From the NCBI GenBank assembly GCA_907163225.1, contig OU015322.1:310001-374000 (forward strand): a stretch of DNA of 64,000 bases. Direction: 5' to 3'. The position numbers were made by a program, and so were the translations under genes. The DNA is from an uncultured Rhodocyclaceae bacterium. GTDB lineage: Bacteria > Pseudomonadota > Gammaproteobacteria > Burkholderiales > Rhodocyclaceae. Numbering within the stretch: position 1 is the first letter of the stretch; every line of letters begins with the position of its first letter. Positions 8,090-18,232 of the stretch are shown here, piece by piece. The notes beneath the pieces were generated by a model, which had not been told where the DNA came from, did not search any database, and was given only the letters and a program-made list of their open reading frames with translations.

Positions 8090-8719
8090 TTACTGCAGCG
8101 CGGTGATGATTTCCGGGCTGTTCAACAGCGTTTCAATTGCTTCGCGAAAGGCCTTGGGCATCACTTCCTTGGCGTGGCCCGGCGGGTTGAACTGGCTGCC
8201 CCCCAGGTTGCGAGTGCCTGCATATGTCTTCGTCGCCAGTGTCTTGCCGCCGCTGTCGGCCACCGTCAGCAGGAGGTCGTAGCGCACTTCGGTATTAATC
8301 TGGCTGTCGCCGACCCATTCCCGGATGCTCAGCAACAACAGGCGATCACCAGCACTGGCAACCAGATCAGCCATGGCCGGCTGGGATCCCTTGGCCGGCT
8401 TGGTTTCAACCGAGAACACCCTGGCGCCATTTCGCTCAAGTGCGGTTTTTACTGCGGTCGTAAATTCTGCAGTCAGGGGCCGCCCGCTGGCGGTCAGGAC
8501 ATTGAACGGGTTGCCAAAACCACCTCGCTGCATGCCGACGAAATCGGGCGTACTTTGTCCTGAAAGCACGTATTCACGCTGGTCGAGCGATGCCACGGAT
8601 ACCGATTTCGCGGTTTTCGCGCTGGTTTTGACCTCAACGTCGTTGTAAACGTGCTTGTTGCCAACGGCACAGCCGGACAGCGCGACGGCCGCCAGCACAA
8701 TCAATAGCATTTTTTTCAT
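8090..8719 (-). CDS. Lipoprotein of unknown function
   Basis: The 209-residue protein starts MKKMLLIVLAAVALSGC, a lipoprotein signal with lipobox LSGC and Cys17. The mature part has a YajG-like flavour (a stretch resembling GNPFNVLTASGRPLTAEF, alternating basic and hydrophobic segments) but I do not recognise the family with certainty. It ends with a helix-rich tail (FREAIETLLNSPEIITALQ). It stands alone on the minus strand between the IS relic and purL. Outer-membrane periplasmic-face localisation is inferred, since residues after Cys are AVGN and no Asp is at +2. Confidence 0.75.
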   Translation of the reverse strand: MKKMLLIVLAAVALSGCAVGNKHVYNDVEVKTSAKTAKSVSVASLDQREYVLSGQSTPDFVGMQRGGFGNPFNVLTASGRPLTAEFTTAVKTALERNGARVFSVETKPAKGSQPAMADLVASAGDRLLLLSIREWVGDSQINTEVRYDLLLTVADSGGKTLATKTYAGTRNLGGSQFNPPGHAKEVMPKAFREAIETLLNSPEIITALQ

Positions 8720-9099
8720 GGGGATAAACGGGTTGGTTATGGGCGCGACGGATGTTATCCGTGGAACGTCCAACATTCAATGCCAGACGTATATGTTTGT
8801 GCCGGTCGCCTGGCCATGGCGGTTGCCGATGCCCAGGCGCGATTGCCGGGGAGGGTCATGGAAATTGATGTCGAGGTCTATTAAGATGAGTTTCAGTACT
8901 TGGGCAAGCAGGTGCGGCAGGGGGAACGTAGCGGGAGCGTTCCAGCCAGCTTGACTGGCATGGCAGGGCGCGACGCGTGTTTCACGGTGGGCTATTCGGC
9001 ACGCTTCACATTGCGCCGCAAGTTGTACCCGCGTAGCCCGGCATCCAGCCCCCTCGGGTATAATGCCGGCCTCTCCGCCTAACCTGAAATCACTCTCCA
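8720..9099. promoter_or_regulatory. purL upstream region with a consensus -10 box
   Basis: No gene is supported here. A perfect TATAAT lies at 9059-9064, 35 bases before the purL ATG, in a sequence otherwise rich in GC; no good -35 hexamer is seen at the expected distance. A small palindrome ACGGAT/ATCCGT near 8748 sits upstream of the divergent lipoprotein gene. Confidence 0.5.
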
Positions 9100-12000
9100 A
9101 TGGCCGACATTCTTTGCCTCAAGGGCGACGCCGCATTTTCCGCCTTCCGTCTGCAACGCCTGACCAATCGCCTGACGGCGGCCGTGTCGAACATCGAATC
9201 GGTAGTCGCCGATTACTGGCATGTCGTGGCGCAAAAGCGCGCCCTGAATGCCGACGAGCGCGCCAAGCTGGCGACGCTGCTGGAAGAGAAGGCGGCAGGC
9301 AGTGAAGCCGGCGAACTGTTCCTCGTCGCGCCGCGCATCGGCACCATTTCGCCATGGTCGTCGAAGGCCACCGATATCGCCTGGAACTGCGACCTAGACG
9401 CCATCGAGCGCATCGAGCGCGTTATCGCCTTTCACGTGGTTTTGAAGCAAAACCGCGCGTTGACCGCAGCAGAAAAGAAAACCGTCGCTGCCCTCCTGCA
9501 TGACCGCATGACGGACTCCGTGCTGCCGGGTTTCGACGCTGCCGGCGAACTGTTCCGCCATTTCGAGCCGAAGCCGCTCAATACCGTCGATGCGCTGGCT
9601 GGCGGCAAGGCTGCGCTGGTCGACGCCAATGGCTCGCTCGGCCTGGCCCTGTCCGAAGACGAAATCGATTACCTGCTCGACGTCTTTACGACGGCCAAGC
9701 GCAACCCGACCGACGTCGAGCTGATGATGTTCGCCCAGGCCAATTCCGAACACTGCCGCCACAAGATTTTCAACGCCTCGTGGGTAGTTGATGGCGAGAA
9801 GAAGGATAAGACCCTTTTCGGCATGATCCGCGAAACCCATGCCGCCGCGCCGCAAGGCACGATCATGGCCTACGCCGACAACGCCTCGATCATCGAAGGC
9901 GCCACCATCCAGCGTTTCTATCCGGATGCCGACCGCGGCTATTCCTACAAGGAAGAGCTGACCCACATCCTGACCAAGGTCGAGACACACAACCACCCGA
10001 CGGCCATCTCGCCCTTCCCGGGCGCGTCGACCGGTAGCGGCGGCGAAATCCGCGACGAAGGCGCCACCGGCAAGGGTTCCAAACCGAAGGCCGGCCTGTG
10101 CGGTTTCTCGGTCTCCAACCTCAATCTGCCCGATGCGCCGCAGCCTTGGGAACACGCCTACGGCCGTCCGTCGCGCATCGCTTCGGCGCTCGACATCATG
10201 CTCGAAGGCCCGATCGGTGCTGCCGCCTTCAACAACGAATTCGGCCGCCCGAACCTCACCGGCTATTTCCGCACCTACGAACAGGATGTCGCTGGCGCGG
10301 TGCGCGGCTACCACAAGCCGATCATGATTGCCGGCGGTCTGGGTAGCATCCAGGCGCAACAGTCGTTCAAGGAAGAAACCTTCCCAGTCGGTACGAAATT
10401 CATCCAGCTCGGCGGCCCCGGCATGTTGATCGGCCTGGGCGGCGGTGCTGCCTCGTCGATGACCGCTGGTTCCAACGCCGAAGACCTCGACTTCGCCTCG
10501 GTCCAGCGCGGCAACCCGGAAATCCAGCGCCGTGCGCAGGAAGTCATCGACCGTTGCTGGCAGATGGGCAAGAACAATCCGATCCTGTCGGTGCATGACG
10601 TCGGTGCCGGTGGCGTTTCCAACGCCTTGCCGGAACTGGCCCACTCGGGCGGCGTCGGCGCCGTGTTCGACTTGCGCAAGGTGCCGACCGAAGAGCCGGG
10701 CATGTCGCCGGCCGAAATCTGGTCCAACGAATCGCAGGAACGCTACGTGCTGGCCATTCCGCCGAACCGCATCGCCGAATTCCAGGCCATGTGCGAGCGC
10801 GAGCGCTGCCCGTTTGCCGTGGTTGGCGAAGCGACCGGCGACGGCCACCTGACCGTCACCGACGCTCATTTCGGCGTCAATCCGGTCGATATGGAAATGG
10901 AAGCGCTACTCGGCAAGCCGCCGCGCATGACCCGCGACGTCAAACATGAGCCGGAAACTTTCGTCCCCTTCGACGCCACCGCTATCGAACTCAAGGACGC
11001 CGCCTATCGCCTGATGCGTCTGCCGACCATCGCCGACAAGACCTTCCTGATCTCCATCGGCGACCGCTCGGTCGGCGGCATGACCGCCCGCGACCAGATG
11101 GTTGGCCCGTGGCAGGTGCCGGTGGCCGACGTCGCCGTGACGACAATGGGTTATCAAGGGTATTTGGGTGAAGCCTTCGCCATGGGCGAGCGCACCCCGC
11201 TGGCCGTCTTCGACGCCCCGGCTTCCGGCCGCATGGCCATCGGCGAAGCGCTGACAAACCTGGCTGCCGCCGATGTCGGCACCCTGGCCAAGGTCAAGCT
11301 GTCGGCCAACTGGATGGCGCCGTGTGGCGTCGCTGGTGAAGATGCCCGCCTGTTCGACACCGTCGAAGCTGTGTCCGACCTGTGCAAGGCGATCGGCGTG
11401 TCGATCCCTGTCGGCAAGGATTCGCTGTCGATGCGTACCGCCTGGGAAGATCAGGGCGTCAAGAAACAGGTCGTCTCACCGCTTTCACTGGTCATCACCT
11501 CGTTTGCTGCGGTCGACGACGTGCGCAAGACCAAAACGCCGCAACTGGCCGTCGATCAGGGTGAAACCGAATTGCTGCTGCTCGATCTCGGCCAGAACCG
11601 CCTCGGCGGCTCCTGTCTGGCCCAGGTGTACAACGCCACCGGCAGCGATGCACCGGATGTTGACGATCCGGCCAAGCTCAAGGGCCTGTTCGACGCCGTG
11701 CAGAAACTCAATCGCGACGGTCTGCTGCTCGCCTACCACGACCGCTCCGACGGCGGCCTGTTCGTCGCCGCCTGCGAAATGGCCTTCGCCACGCGCCGTG
11801 GTGTTTCGCTCGATCTCGACGGCATCTGCTACGACGCCGGGGCCGGCGATGTCGATGGTTCCGAAAAACTGACCAACCTGCTGGCCGGCCGCGATTTCGA
11901 AAACATCGTCCGCGCCCTGTTCAACGAAGAACTTGGCGCCCTGATCCAGATTCGCCGCGCCGACCGCGAAAAGGTCACGCCGATTCTGCGTGCCCTGCGT

Positions 12001-13029
12001 GTGCCTTACCATTTCGTCGGCACGATGAACGAGTGGGACGAAATCCGCGTCACCCGCAATGCCAAGCGTGTGCTGCGTGAAAAGCGTGTAGACCTGCAGC
12101 GTGCCTGGTCCGAGACCAGCTACCAGATGCAGGCCATGCGCGACAACCCGAGTTGCGCCCAGCAGGAATTCGACCGCATCCTCGACGTCACCGATCCCGG
12201 CCTGACGCCGAAGCTGACTTTCGATCCGCAGGAAGATTTCACCAAGGTCTACCAGGACATCAGCGGTCGCCCGCGTGTCGCCATCCTGCGCGAGCAGGGC
12301 GTCAACAGCCATTACGAAATGGCCGCCGCCTTCGACAAGGCCGGCTTTGCTGCGGTCGACGTTCATATGAGCGATATTTTGTTTGGCCGCATCAGCCTCA
12401 AGGACTTCAAGGGTCTGGTCGCCTGTGGTGGCTTCTCCTACGGTGACGTGCTCGGCGCCGGCCTCGGCTGGGCGCGGACCATCCTGATGCACGACGGCTG
12501 CCGCGACGAATTCGCCGCCTTCTTCCAGCGCAAGGACACCTTCGCACTGGGCGTCTGTAACGGCTGCCAGATGATGAGCGCACTGAAGTCCATCATCCCG
12601 GGCGCCGAAAACTGGCCGGCTTTCCGTCGCAACAAGGTCGAGCAGTTTGAAGCGCGTTTCGTGATGGCTGAAATCCTCGAATCGTCATCGATCTTCTTCG
12701 CCGGCATGGAAGGCTCGCAAGTGCCTATCGTCGTCTCGCACGGCGAGGGCAGGGCAGTGTTCGACAATGCCGACGACAAGGCCAAGGTGCTATCGGCCGT
12801 GCGCTATGTCGACAACAAGGGCGAACCGACCGAAGTCTATCCGTACAACCCGAACGGTTCGCCTAACGGTCTGACAGCCGTGACCACGGCCGATGGCCGC
12901 TTCACGATCATGATGCCGCACCCGGAACGTGTCTTCCGCACCGTGCAGATGTCGTGGCACCCGGAGAGCTGGGGTGAGGATTCGCCGTGGATGCGCATGT
13001 TCCGCAACGCGCGGCGCTGGGTCGGTTAA
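9100..13029 (+). CDS. purL: Phosphoribosylformylglycinamidine synthase, single-chain type
   Basis: At 1309 residues this is the large fused PurL of Beta/Gammaproteobacteria. It converts FGAR, glutamine and ATP to FGAM, the fourth step of purine synthesis. The order is an N-terminal PurS-like domain, linker, two AIR-synthase-like halves ([18 protein letters not shown] near 292; [18 protein letters not shown] later) and a C-terminal class-I glutaminase with the nucleophile in GVCNGCQMM and the His of MMPHPERVF. The ending ([20 protein letters not shown]) is typical. It is monocistronic, with its own terminator. Confidence 0.98.
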   Translation: MADILCLKGDAAFSAFRLQRLTNRLTAAVSNIESVVADYWHVVAQKRALNADERAKLATLLEEKAAGSEAGELFLVAPRIGTISPWSSKATDIAWNCDLDAIERIERVIAFHVVLKQNRALTAAEKKTVAALLHDRMTDSVLPGFDAAGELFRHFEPKPLNTVDALAGGKAALVDANGSLGLALSEDEIDYLLDVFTTAKRNPTDVELMMFAQANSEHCRHKIFNASWVVDGEKKDKTLFGMIRETHAAAPQGTIMAYADNASIIEGATIQRFYPDADRGYSYKEELTHILTKVETHNHPTAISPFPGASTGSGGEIRDEGATGKGSKPKAGLCGFSVSNLNLPDAPQPWEHAYGRPSRIASALDIMLEGPIGAAAFNNEFGRPNLTGYFRTYEQDVAGAVRGYHKPIMIAGGLGSIQAQQSFKEETFPVGTKFIQLGGPGMLIGLGGGAASSMTAGSNAEDLDFASVQRGNPEIQRRAQEVIDRCWQMGKNNPILSVHDVGAGGVSNALPELAHSGGVGAVFDLRKVPTEEPGMSPAEIWSNESQERYVLAIPPNRIAEFQAMCERERCPFAVVGEATGDGHLTVTDAHFGVNPVDMEMEALLGKPPRMTRDVKHEPETFVPFDATAIELKDAAYRLMRLPTIADKTFLISIGDRSVGGMTARDQMVGPWQVPVADVAVTTMGYQGYLGEAFAMGERTPLAVFDAPASGRMAIGEALTNLAAADVGTLAKVKLSANWMAPCGVAGEDARLFDTVEAVSDLCKAIGVSIPVGKDSLSMRTAWEDQGVKKQVVSPLSLVITSFAAVDDVRKTKTPQLAVDQGETELLLLDLGQNRLGGSCLAQVYNATGSDAPDVDDPAKLKGLFDAVQKLNRDGLLLAYHDRSDGGLFVAACEMAFATRRGVSLDLDGICYDAGAGDVDGSEKLTNLLAGRDFENIVRALFNEELGALIQIRRADREKVTPILRALRVPYHFVGTMNEWDEIRVTRNAKRVLREKRVDLQRAWSETSYQMQAMRDNPSCAQQEFDRILDVTDPGLTPKLTFDPQEDFTKVYQDISGRPRVAILREQGVNSHYEMAAAFDKAGFAAVDVHMSDILFGRISLKDFKGLVACGGFSYGDVLGAGLGWARTILMHDGCRDEFAAFFQRKDTFALGVCNGCQMMSALKSIIPGAENWPAFRRNKVEQFEARFVMAEILESSSIFFAGMEGSQVPIVVSHGEGRAVFDNADDKAKVLSAVRYVDNKGEPTEVYPYNPNGSPNGLTAVTTADGRFTIMMPHPERVFRTVQMSWHPESWGEDSPWMRMFRNARRWVG

Positions 13030-13047
13030 GCGACCGGGAAAATCAAG

Positions 13048-13076
13048 AAGGCGGCCTGCGGGTCGCCTTTCTTTTT
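13048..13076 (+). terminator. Rho-independent terminator after purL
   Basis: AAGGCG at 13048-13053 pairs with CGCCTT at 13064-13069, followed by TTCTTTTT. Confidence 0.85.
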
Positions 13077-13158
13077 ACAGCCACTACATTGTTAAATTAC
13101 AACATACGCAATCACTTATAAATAGTGGTCGCCAAATCAAAAACAATGGAGGAATCAC

Positions 13159-13725
13159 ATGATTGGAAAGCTATTGCTGGCGGCGGGTATTGTTGCTGCA
13201 TCGATGGGGGTCAGCGCCCAGGACAAGGAACTGCTGCGCATCATCGGAGAAGACAAGCAGTTTGTCGTCCAGACCAAGAACGGTCCGTTCGTCATTACCC
13301 GCACAATGACATCCTGCGCCAAGAACAAGGGCTGGCTGCAGCCGCTGGTTCCGGTTCCTGGCGTTCATCCGGTCGGTGAGATCGAAGTGCTGCACGCGAT
13401 GAATGACAAGGACGCACTGATCGTCGACATGCGCGAGCCGGACGACCGCATCAACGGTACCATTCCGAACTCGTACCATATTCCCTACACGCTGGTTGCC
13501 GGGCGCATGGATGAGCTGGGCTGCGCCAAGACAGGTGGCAAATGGGACTGCAGCAAAGCCAAGAAGGTCTATGCCTTCTGCAACGGCCCGGTCTGCCCGC
13601 AAAGCCCGTCGGCGATCAAGGCCATGGTTCGCGATGGCTTCCCTGTCGACAAGATTTACTACTACCGGGGCGGCATGCTGGACTGGGATGCGCTGGGTTT
13701 CCCTATCGTAAAGGACGAATTCTGA
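13159..13725 (+). CDS. Secreted rhodanese-domain protein
   Basis: The 188-residue protein has a signal peptide (ending MGVSAQ), a short N-terminal extension and a rhodanese domain with IVDMREPDDRINGTIPNSYHIPY near residue 90 and the active-site loop FCNGPVCPQSPSAI (catalytic Cys is one of the two in CNGPVC). ATGGAGGAATCAC before the ATG gives a strong ribosome site. It probably handles sulfane sulfur or acts as a thiol carrier in the periplasm; the partner is not evident. It is followed by a strong terminator. Confidence 0.9.
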   Translation: MIGKLLLAAGIVAASMGVSAQDKELLRIIGEDKQFVVQTKNGPFVITRTMTSCAKNKGWLQPLVPVPGVHPVGEIEVLHAMNDKDALIVDMREPDDRINGTIPNSYHIPYTLVAGRMDELGCAKTGGKWDCSKAKKVYAFCNGPVCPQSPSAIKAMVRDGFPVDKIYYYRGGMLDWDALGFPIVKDEF

Positions 13726-13760
13726 TCACTTTCAGCGTCAGGGCCTGATCTGCTATCCGA

Positions 13761-13788
13761 ACGGAAGGCTGCGGCTTTCCGTTTTTTT
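13761..13788 (+). terminator. Rho-independent terminator after the rhodanese gene
   Basis: An ACGGAA...TTCCGT stem is followed by seven T. The T run merges directly into the dispersed repeat that begins at 13782. Confidence 0.8.
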
Positions 13789-13813
13789 GGCCATTTTTTC
13801 GGGTTGACCGTGG
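13782..13813 (+). repeat. Dispersed repeat, short form, fused to a terminator
   Basis: T run, TTGGCC, second T tract, core GGGTTGACCG (13801-13810) and TGG. Confidence 0.85.
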
Positions 13814-13829
13814 CAAGCCGAATATTCAG

Positions 13830-14045
13830 CTACGGCGCCGTCTGATCGAGCGCCTGCCAAATTCGCCAATGCCCGCAAGCCGAGCGGGCGCGGCGTTCGG
13901 CGTTGTCCCAGCCACCGCCTTGGCAGAGGCCTTCCGAGGTTTCCGCTTCGATTTTGACGGTTCCCGGCTCTTCGCCAGGTTGGCGCCAACCGCGCCAGTG
14001 CTCGCAACTGGCGCACCGTTTGCGGTCGACGGCCTGTTTCAGCAA
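13830..14045 (-). CDS. Small cysteine-rich protein, translationally coupled to a rhodanese
   Basis: The 71-residue product has a CxxC-x-HW pattern at the N-terminus (RCASCEHWRGWR), then GLCQGGGW and a late CGHWRIWQ, suggesting a four-Cys/His metal site. Its ATG lies inside the last codons of the upstream rhodanese gene (overlap of 7 bases), a usual sign of coupled translation. I recognise the pattern as that of small conserved hypothetical proteins but cannot name a function. The Cys/Trp spacing and the coupling favour a real gene over a chance frame. Confidence 0.65.
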   Translation of the reverse strand: MLKQAVDRKRCASCEHWRGWRQPGEEPGTVKIEAETSEGLCQGGGWDNAERRARSACGHWRIWQALDQTAP

Positions 14046-14479
14046 GTTTTCGCGGCCTTGCAGGAGGCGATGGTTTGCGTTGCCGGGACGACCGGGGCGC
14101 CCGCGCCTATCCAGCCTTTGATGCCAGCCTTGACGTTGTAAACGGTGGCGTAGCCGGCTTGTTGCGAGAGGAACTGGCTGACCGCCTTAGTCCGGTTGCC
14201 GGTGCGGCAGATGACGATGACCGGCTCGTTTGGCTTGGCGAAGGGTTTGACCTTTTCGAGCCAGGCCGGGGCGTCGGCGCGGCCTTTTTCGTCGAAGAAG
14301 GTGAGTAGTTTGCTGCCGCCGACGATGCCGGTTTCTTCCCATTCCGACTGCAGGCGGATGTCGACGACAGGGACGCCGCTTTTGCTGAGCTTTTCGAGTT
14401 GGGCATTGTCGATGTCGATGACTTCGGCGTGGGCGAAGCTGGTGGCGGCGATTAGGCAGGCTAGGAGCAGGTGGCGCAT
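14039..14479 (-). CDS. Periplasmic rhodanese-like protein
   Basis: This 146-residue protein has a signal peptide (MRHLLLACLIAATSFAHA) and one rhodanese domain: VPVVDIRLQSEWEETGIV and the active-site loop ICRTGNRT with the catalytic Cys. Two further cysteines lie at the very C-terminus (SCKAAKTC). The start is chosen at the signal peptide; upstream in-frame codons add a non-conserved leader. It forms a two-gene unit with the small cysteine-rich protein. It is the second exported rhodanese within 1 kb, on the opposite strand, suggesting a local sulfur-handling theme (inference). Confidence 0.9.
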   Translation of the reverse strand: MRHLLLACLIAATSFAHAEVIDIDNAQLEKLSKSGVPVVDIRLQSEWEETGIVGGSKLLTFFDEKGRADAPAWLEKVKPFAKPNEPVIVICRTGNRTKAVSQFLSQQAGYATVYNVKAGIKGWIGAGAPVVPATQTIASCKAAKTC

Positions 14480-14601
14480 GGCAATCTCGTTTATCAGAAA
14501 ACGCTGATTATAGACTTGAACTCCCAATGGCTAATTGACTGCATCGCTGGCTGCCGGGTTCCCGTCCGCATGGGATAATCCCCCCTTTTTTCGAGGCAGC
14601 C

Positions 14602-15156
14602 ATGGCGCTTAAATCCACTATTTTCAAGGCCGAATTGCAGCTTGCCGACCTCGACCGTTCGCACTTTGGCGACTACACGCTGACGATTGCCCGTCACCCT
14701 TCGGAAACCGATGAGCGAATGATGGTTCGCCTGCTCGCCTTTGCGCTGAATGCTTCGGAAACACTGACGTTCGGGCGCGGACTGTCGGCGACCGAGGATG
14801 AGGCGGACTTGCAGGATCTGGACGCGACGGGCAGCGTCGAGCGCTGGATCGACGTCGGCCTGCCTGATGAGAAGTTGATTCGTCGGGCCTGCAACCGGGC
14901 GCGTCAGGTGATGGTGCTCAGTTATGGCGGGCGGACGGCTGAAATGTGGTGGCAACAGACGCAGGGCAAGGTCGCCGGGCAGAAGAATCTGCGCGTGCTG
15001 TCGGTGAGCGTGGAAGAGGGCAAGGCGCTTGCGTCGCTGGCGGAGCGCGGCATGCGCTTGCAATGCACGATTCAGGATGGTTTGATCTGGCTGGGCGGCG
15101 ACAAGGGGCACGTTGAGTTGGCGCCAAAGATTCTGTTTTCTAAGGATTCAGCATAG
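14602..15156 (+). CDS. YaeQ family protein
   Basis: The 184-residue length and sequence match YaeQ throughout: MALKSTIFKAELQLADLDR, HPSETDERMMVRLLAFAL, and an RPDVWIEVGLPD-like segment here as ERWIDVGLPDEK. The fold is related to PD-(D/E)XK nucleases, though its cellular role is unsettled. It is preceded by a short TTTTTT stretch and is a single gene. Confidence 0.92.
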   Translation: MALKSTIFKAELQLADLDRSHFGDYTLTIARHPSETDERMMVRLLAFALNASETLTFGRGLSATEDEADLQDLDATGSVERWIDVGLPDEKLIRRACNRARQVMVLSYGGRTAEMWWQQTQGKVAGQKNLRVLSVSVEEGKALASLAERGMRLQCTIQDGLIWLGGDKGHVELAPKILFSKDSA

Positions 15157-15205
15157 AATTACGGACTGATTTGCAGGTTTCGACTATTTTTTCTGAGGGG
15201 TGACT

Positions 15206-15679
15206 ATGGCAGCAAATGATGAAGACGAATCCACAGCGGTAATCGTCGGGGTTCTGGCCGGTATCGTGTTGGCGGTTGTCGCCGTTATTTATGGCTCCAG
15301 CGCTGGCAAGAATTTTCAGCCAGCTGCTGCGCCGGTGGTTGAGCAGGCTGAAATCGCCCCGGTTGGCGATGCGCTGGCCAAAGTGTATTTCGCCGTCGGC
15401 GCTGCTGCACTGAACGATGCCGACAAGGCGGTTGTCGCCAAGACCCTGGAAGCGCTTGCTAGCAATCCGAACGCTATCGTTCTCCTGTCAGGTTTTCACG
15501 ATCCTTCCGGTGATCCGGCGCGCAATGCAGAGTTGGCCAAGCAGCGCGCCCAGGCTGTACGTGATGCCCTGGTTGCCGGCGGTGTTGCGACCGAGCGCGT
15601 CAAGTTCCGCAAGCCGGAATCGACTGTCGGTACCGGCAGCCCGGAAGAAGGACGCCGCGTCGAGATTCGCGTGCAGTAA
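15206..15679 (+). CDS. Inner-membrane-anchored OmpA-family protein
   Basis: The 157-residue protein has a single N-terminal transmembrane helix (AVIVGVLAGIVLAVVAVIYG, residues about 11-30), a short linker and an OmpA-like peptidoglycan-binding domain: VYFAVGAAALNDADKAVV, VLLSGFHDPSGDP, LAKQRAQAVRDAL and the EEGRRVEIRV ending. The ATG at 15206 is preferred over the in-frame GTG at 15200 because GAGGGG lies seven bases before it. It would tether the cell wall to the inner membrane. Confidence 0.88.
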   Translation: MAANDEDESTAVIVGVLAGIVLAVVAVIYGSSAGKNFQPAAAPVVEQAEIAPVGDALAKVYFAVGAAALNDADKAVVAKTLEALASNPNAIVLLSGFHDPSGDPARNAELAKQRAQAVRDALVAGGVATERVKFRKPESTVGTGSPEEGRRVEIRVQ

Positions 15680-15695
15680 CTTGCAAGTGCTTCAG

Positions 15696-15725
15696 AAAAA
15701 AGGCGAACTTCGGTTCGCCTTTTTT
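15696..15725. terminator. Bidirectional terminator
   Basis: AAAAAAGGCGAAC, loop TTCG, GTTCGCCTTTTTT. A perfect stem with T runs on both strands serves the OmpA-like gene and the convergent TonB receptor gene. Confidence 0.92.
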
Positions 15726-15759
15726 ATTGCCGACGGTTTCAGTGGCGTGTGTCGCATCG

Positions 15760-17853
15760 TCAGAAGCCGATGCGTAGTCCAAGACGGAGCGTCCTTGGTT
15801 CGAGCGGATGCATCAGTTTTCCGTCAATTCCGCCAGCGCAAGTCCCGCCAAGGGTTTCTCTCCGCGTACAGGCGCCCCCCCAGTATTCGATGTCGTTGGC
15901 TTTTTTGTCGAACAGGTTGAGAACATCAAGCGTGAGTTGCAGCGTCGGGCTCATCCGGTACCCGGCTTTCAGGTTGGCCATCCAGAAGGCCGATGATTTT
16001 TGCGTGCCGGTTTCCTCCAGGGCATAGGCGCCGAGGTAGCGCAGGCGCAGGCCGCCGAACCACGGGCCGCCACGGTCGGCAGTGAAGGCCAACGAGGCGG
16101 TGAAGGGAATGGCATTGGGCACGTGGCGCCCAGCATTGTCTGGGTTGGGCGCATTGAAACGGGCTTGCGACCAGGCTAGATCAGCGTCGATGATGATGCC
16201 TTCGGCCAGCGTGATGAAATTCGACCATTCGACCCCGTGCCGCCGTGACGCGCCCTTCGGCTCGGTAACCCCGGCGTCGCCGATGAACACCAGTTCCGAG
16301 GCGAGCGCCATCTGCCACAGCGAGAGACTGCTGTTCCAGCCGGGTAGCGGAGCCGCCCGCATGCCGAGCTCGCTACCCACGGCCTTGACGATCAACGGCA
16401 CTGCCGTTGCCGCCGAGCCATCCTGGGGATTGGACCGGGCAGTCGCGCCACGCGCATCGTTGCTGTGAAAGCCATGGCCCCAGTTGGCATAGAACTCCGT
16501 CTGCCCAAGCAGCGTGAAGGGGCCGACAACGACGCCGAGCTTGGGGCTGGTTTGGCCGGCATCGACTGAGCCGCCGTTGTCCGCGTTGTATTGGCCACCA
16601 AGGGCGATGGCCCGGGCAAAAATCTGGTCGCGACGCAGCCCGAGGTGAGTACGCAGCCAATCGTTCCATTGCGTGCGTGCATCCGCGTAGGCGGCGATGG
16701 CGGTTTCACGGATGCGATCCTCGCGCACCGTGCTGGTACGAAGCCGATTCTCCGTCGTGTACAGGCCGACATTGCTGATTCGGTCGTGGCGAAGTTGCAG
16801 GCCAGCGGTGAGCTCGGTGTCTTTCCAGGCAGCGCCGAGGAACCAGCTGCGGCTGGCCTGGCCGCCCCAAACGCTGCGTTCGTCGGCTTGTTCATGCTGA
16901 TCGCCCTGAGGGCCGCTGATGTAGCCGGAGGGCGCGGAGAACAGGTTGAGTCCGTAGTCGATTACGTACAGGTTTATCTTGCGGGCGCCTCGCGAATCCG
17001 TCTTTGCCCAGTCGCCGGACAGGCTGTAGCGGTGGGTCTTGCCGCCATCGTTCGGGGAAAGGGCGCCGAAACGGCCGATCTCGCCGCTGGTGATGGCGCG
17101 TTCAGGGACGTGCTCGGTGGCCTTCCATTCGCCCTGGTAGGCCATGCCGGTGATCGAAAAACCGTTGGTCGCGGTGCCTGATGTAAGGCGCAGCACGCCG
17201 TTGTACTTTTTGAGATTTTCCGGCTGGTTCCACGGGCCATCGTTGCCAAGCAACTCGATGGCACCCAGCACGTTGATCTCACCATAACTTTCCCCACCGA
17301 CAGCCAGCAGGCGACGGTAATTGTTCTGGCCGATGCTGAGATCGACAAAACGCTGGTCGAGCTGACGGCGGTATTCGATGCGGGAGCTGCCGGTAGTGGA
17401 AAAATCCCCGTCTTTGGTAGCGTAGACGCCCTTGCGGTACTTCAGATTGCCGACCAGTTCGGGTATCAAAAAATTGAGATCCATATAGCCCTGGCCGTGG
17501 CCGTGACTGACCATATTGACCGGCATGCCCATCAGATGCGTGGCGAAATCGCTGCCGTGATCCAGGTTGAAGCCGCGCAAAAAATACTGGTTGGCCTTGC
17601 CGTCGCCGGAGTGCTGGGTAACGACCATTCCGGGAACAGCTTCCAGCACTTCGGCCGGGCGCAACAGCGGGCGATTGGCCAGCTGCCTGGCGCTCACCGT
17701 GCCTTCGGTCGCCGAGTCGGCAACGCCGGTCAGATCATGTGCGCCGCTGCCGACGGTGACTTCCTGCAGAGTGGGGATGCCTGCGGCTTGGCTGGTATTC
17801 AGATTGCTCAGGGCAAGGGCAATTACAGTTGGGAAAAAAAGCTGTGGTTTCAT
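15760..17853 (-). CDS. TonB-dependent receptor under a B12 riboswitch
   Basis: The 697-residue outer-membrane receptor has a signal peptide (MKPQLFFPTVIALALSNLNTSQA), a plug domain (LLRPAEVLEAVPGMVVTQHSGDGKANQYFLRGF) and a beta-barrel ending in LEPRTLRLGLRIGF with the expected terminal Phe. The plug contains the His-rich stretch MVSHGHGQGYMDLNFLIPE, which marks a receptor group distinct from classical BtuB. A cobalamin riboswitch lies directly upstream (17986-18173), so the cargo is likely a corrinoid, its precursor or cobalt. That assignment rests on regulation, not on the protein sequence. Confidence 0.9.
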   Translation of the reverse strand: MKPQLFFPTVIALALSNLNTSQAAGIPTLQEVTVGSGAHDLTGVADSATEGTVSARQLANRPLLRPAEVLEAVPGMVVTQHSGDGKANQYFLRGFNLDHGSDFATHLMGMPVNMVSHGHGQGYMDLNFLIPELVGNLKYRKGVYATKDGDFSTTGSSRIEYRRQLDQRFVDLSIGQNNYRRLLAVGGESYGEINVLGAIELLGNDGPWNQPENLKKYNGVLRLTSGTATNGFSITGMAYQGEWKATEHVPERAITSGEIGRFGALSPNDGGKTHRYSLSGDWAKTDSRGARKINLYVIDYGLNLFSAPSGYISGPQGDQHEQADERSVWGGQASRSWFLGAAWKDTELTAGLQLRHDRISNVGLYTTENRLRTSTVREDRIRETAIAAYADARTQWNDWLRTHLGLRRDQIFARAIALGGQYNADNGGSVDAGQTSPKLGVVVGPFTLLGQTEFYANWGHGFHSNDARGATARSNPQDGSAATAVPLIVKAVGSELGMRAAPLPGWNSSLSLWQMALASELVFIGDAGVTEPKGASRRHGVEWSNFITLAEGIIIDADLAWSQARFNAPNPDNAGRHVPNAIPFTASLAFTADRGGPWFGGLRLRYLGAYALEETGTQKSSAFWMANLKAGYRMSPTLQLTLDVLNLFDKKANDIEYWGGACTRRETLGGTCAGGIDGKLMHPLEPRTLRLGLRIGF

Positions 17854-17985
17854 GGTCAAACTCCTAAGCTCGACCATCCGCCAGGAATGCTGCGGTCCAC
17901 GCCATTTAGCATGATTTTTTCGCAGCCATCCGCAACCCCGCAGACAGTCAATTGCAGTTACCAGCCAATGTCTGGCTGGCACGAA

Positions 17986-18173
17986 AGCAACAGGCCGGTC
18001 TCCGGGCTTGCAAGTTTTGACGCGTCGCCTTCCCGGTTTTACCCAGTGGCCTTGTGACGCGCCCGCACTCGCTTACCGTTGCGGGGGCAGCCGGGGAATT
18101 GCAGCAATTTCTGCTGCGCACCCCGTTCCCGTTTCACCTTTGGCTGTTGATTCAGCCAAAGACACCTGTTGCT
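17986..18173 (-). promoter_or_regulatory. Cobalamin riboswitch upstream of the TonB receptor
   Basis: The closing P1 stem is AGCAACAGG (17986-17994) with CCTGTTGCT (18165-18173). On the minus strand the core includes CCCCGCAACGGTAAGCG, the B12-box region GCCACTGG (complement of 18043-18050) and GGGAAGGCG. These are hallmarks of the AdoCbl riboswitch, which turns off the downstream receptor when B12 is plentiful. Confidence 0.93.
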
Positions 18174-18232
18174 GTTTGTCCGGCGCCAAGACTTGTTACC
18201 CACCGCGCCGGACGCCGGTTGGCGCCAAAAAC

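Noticed and set aside
8777-9100. Minus-strand 107-codon frame before purL
   Set aside because: No ribosome site or recognisable motif; it overlaps the purL promoter.
9466-9480. GTTGACCGCAG in purL
   Set aside because: The first base of the core and the T tract are missing; RALTAAEK reads as native sequence.
9394-12492. Long minus-strand open frames inside purL
   Set aside because: Shadow frames created by high GC; the plus strand is clearly PurL.
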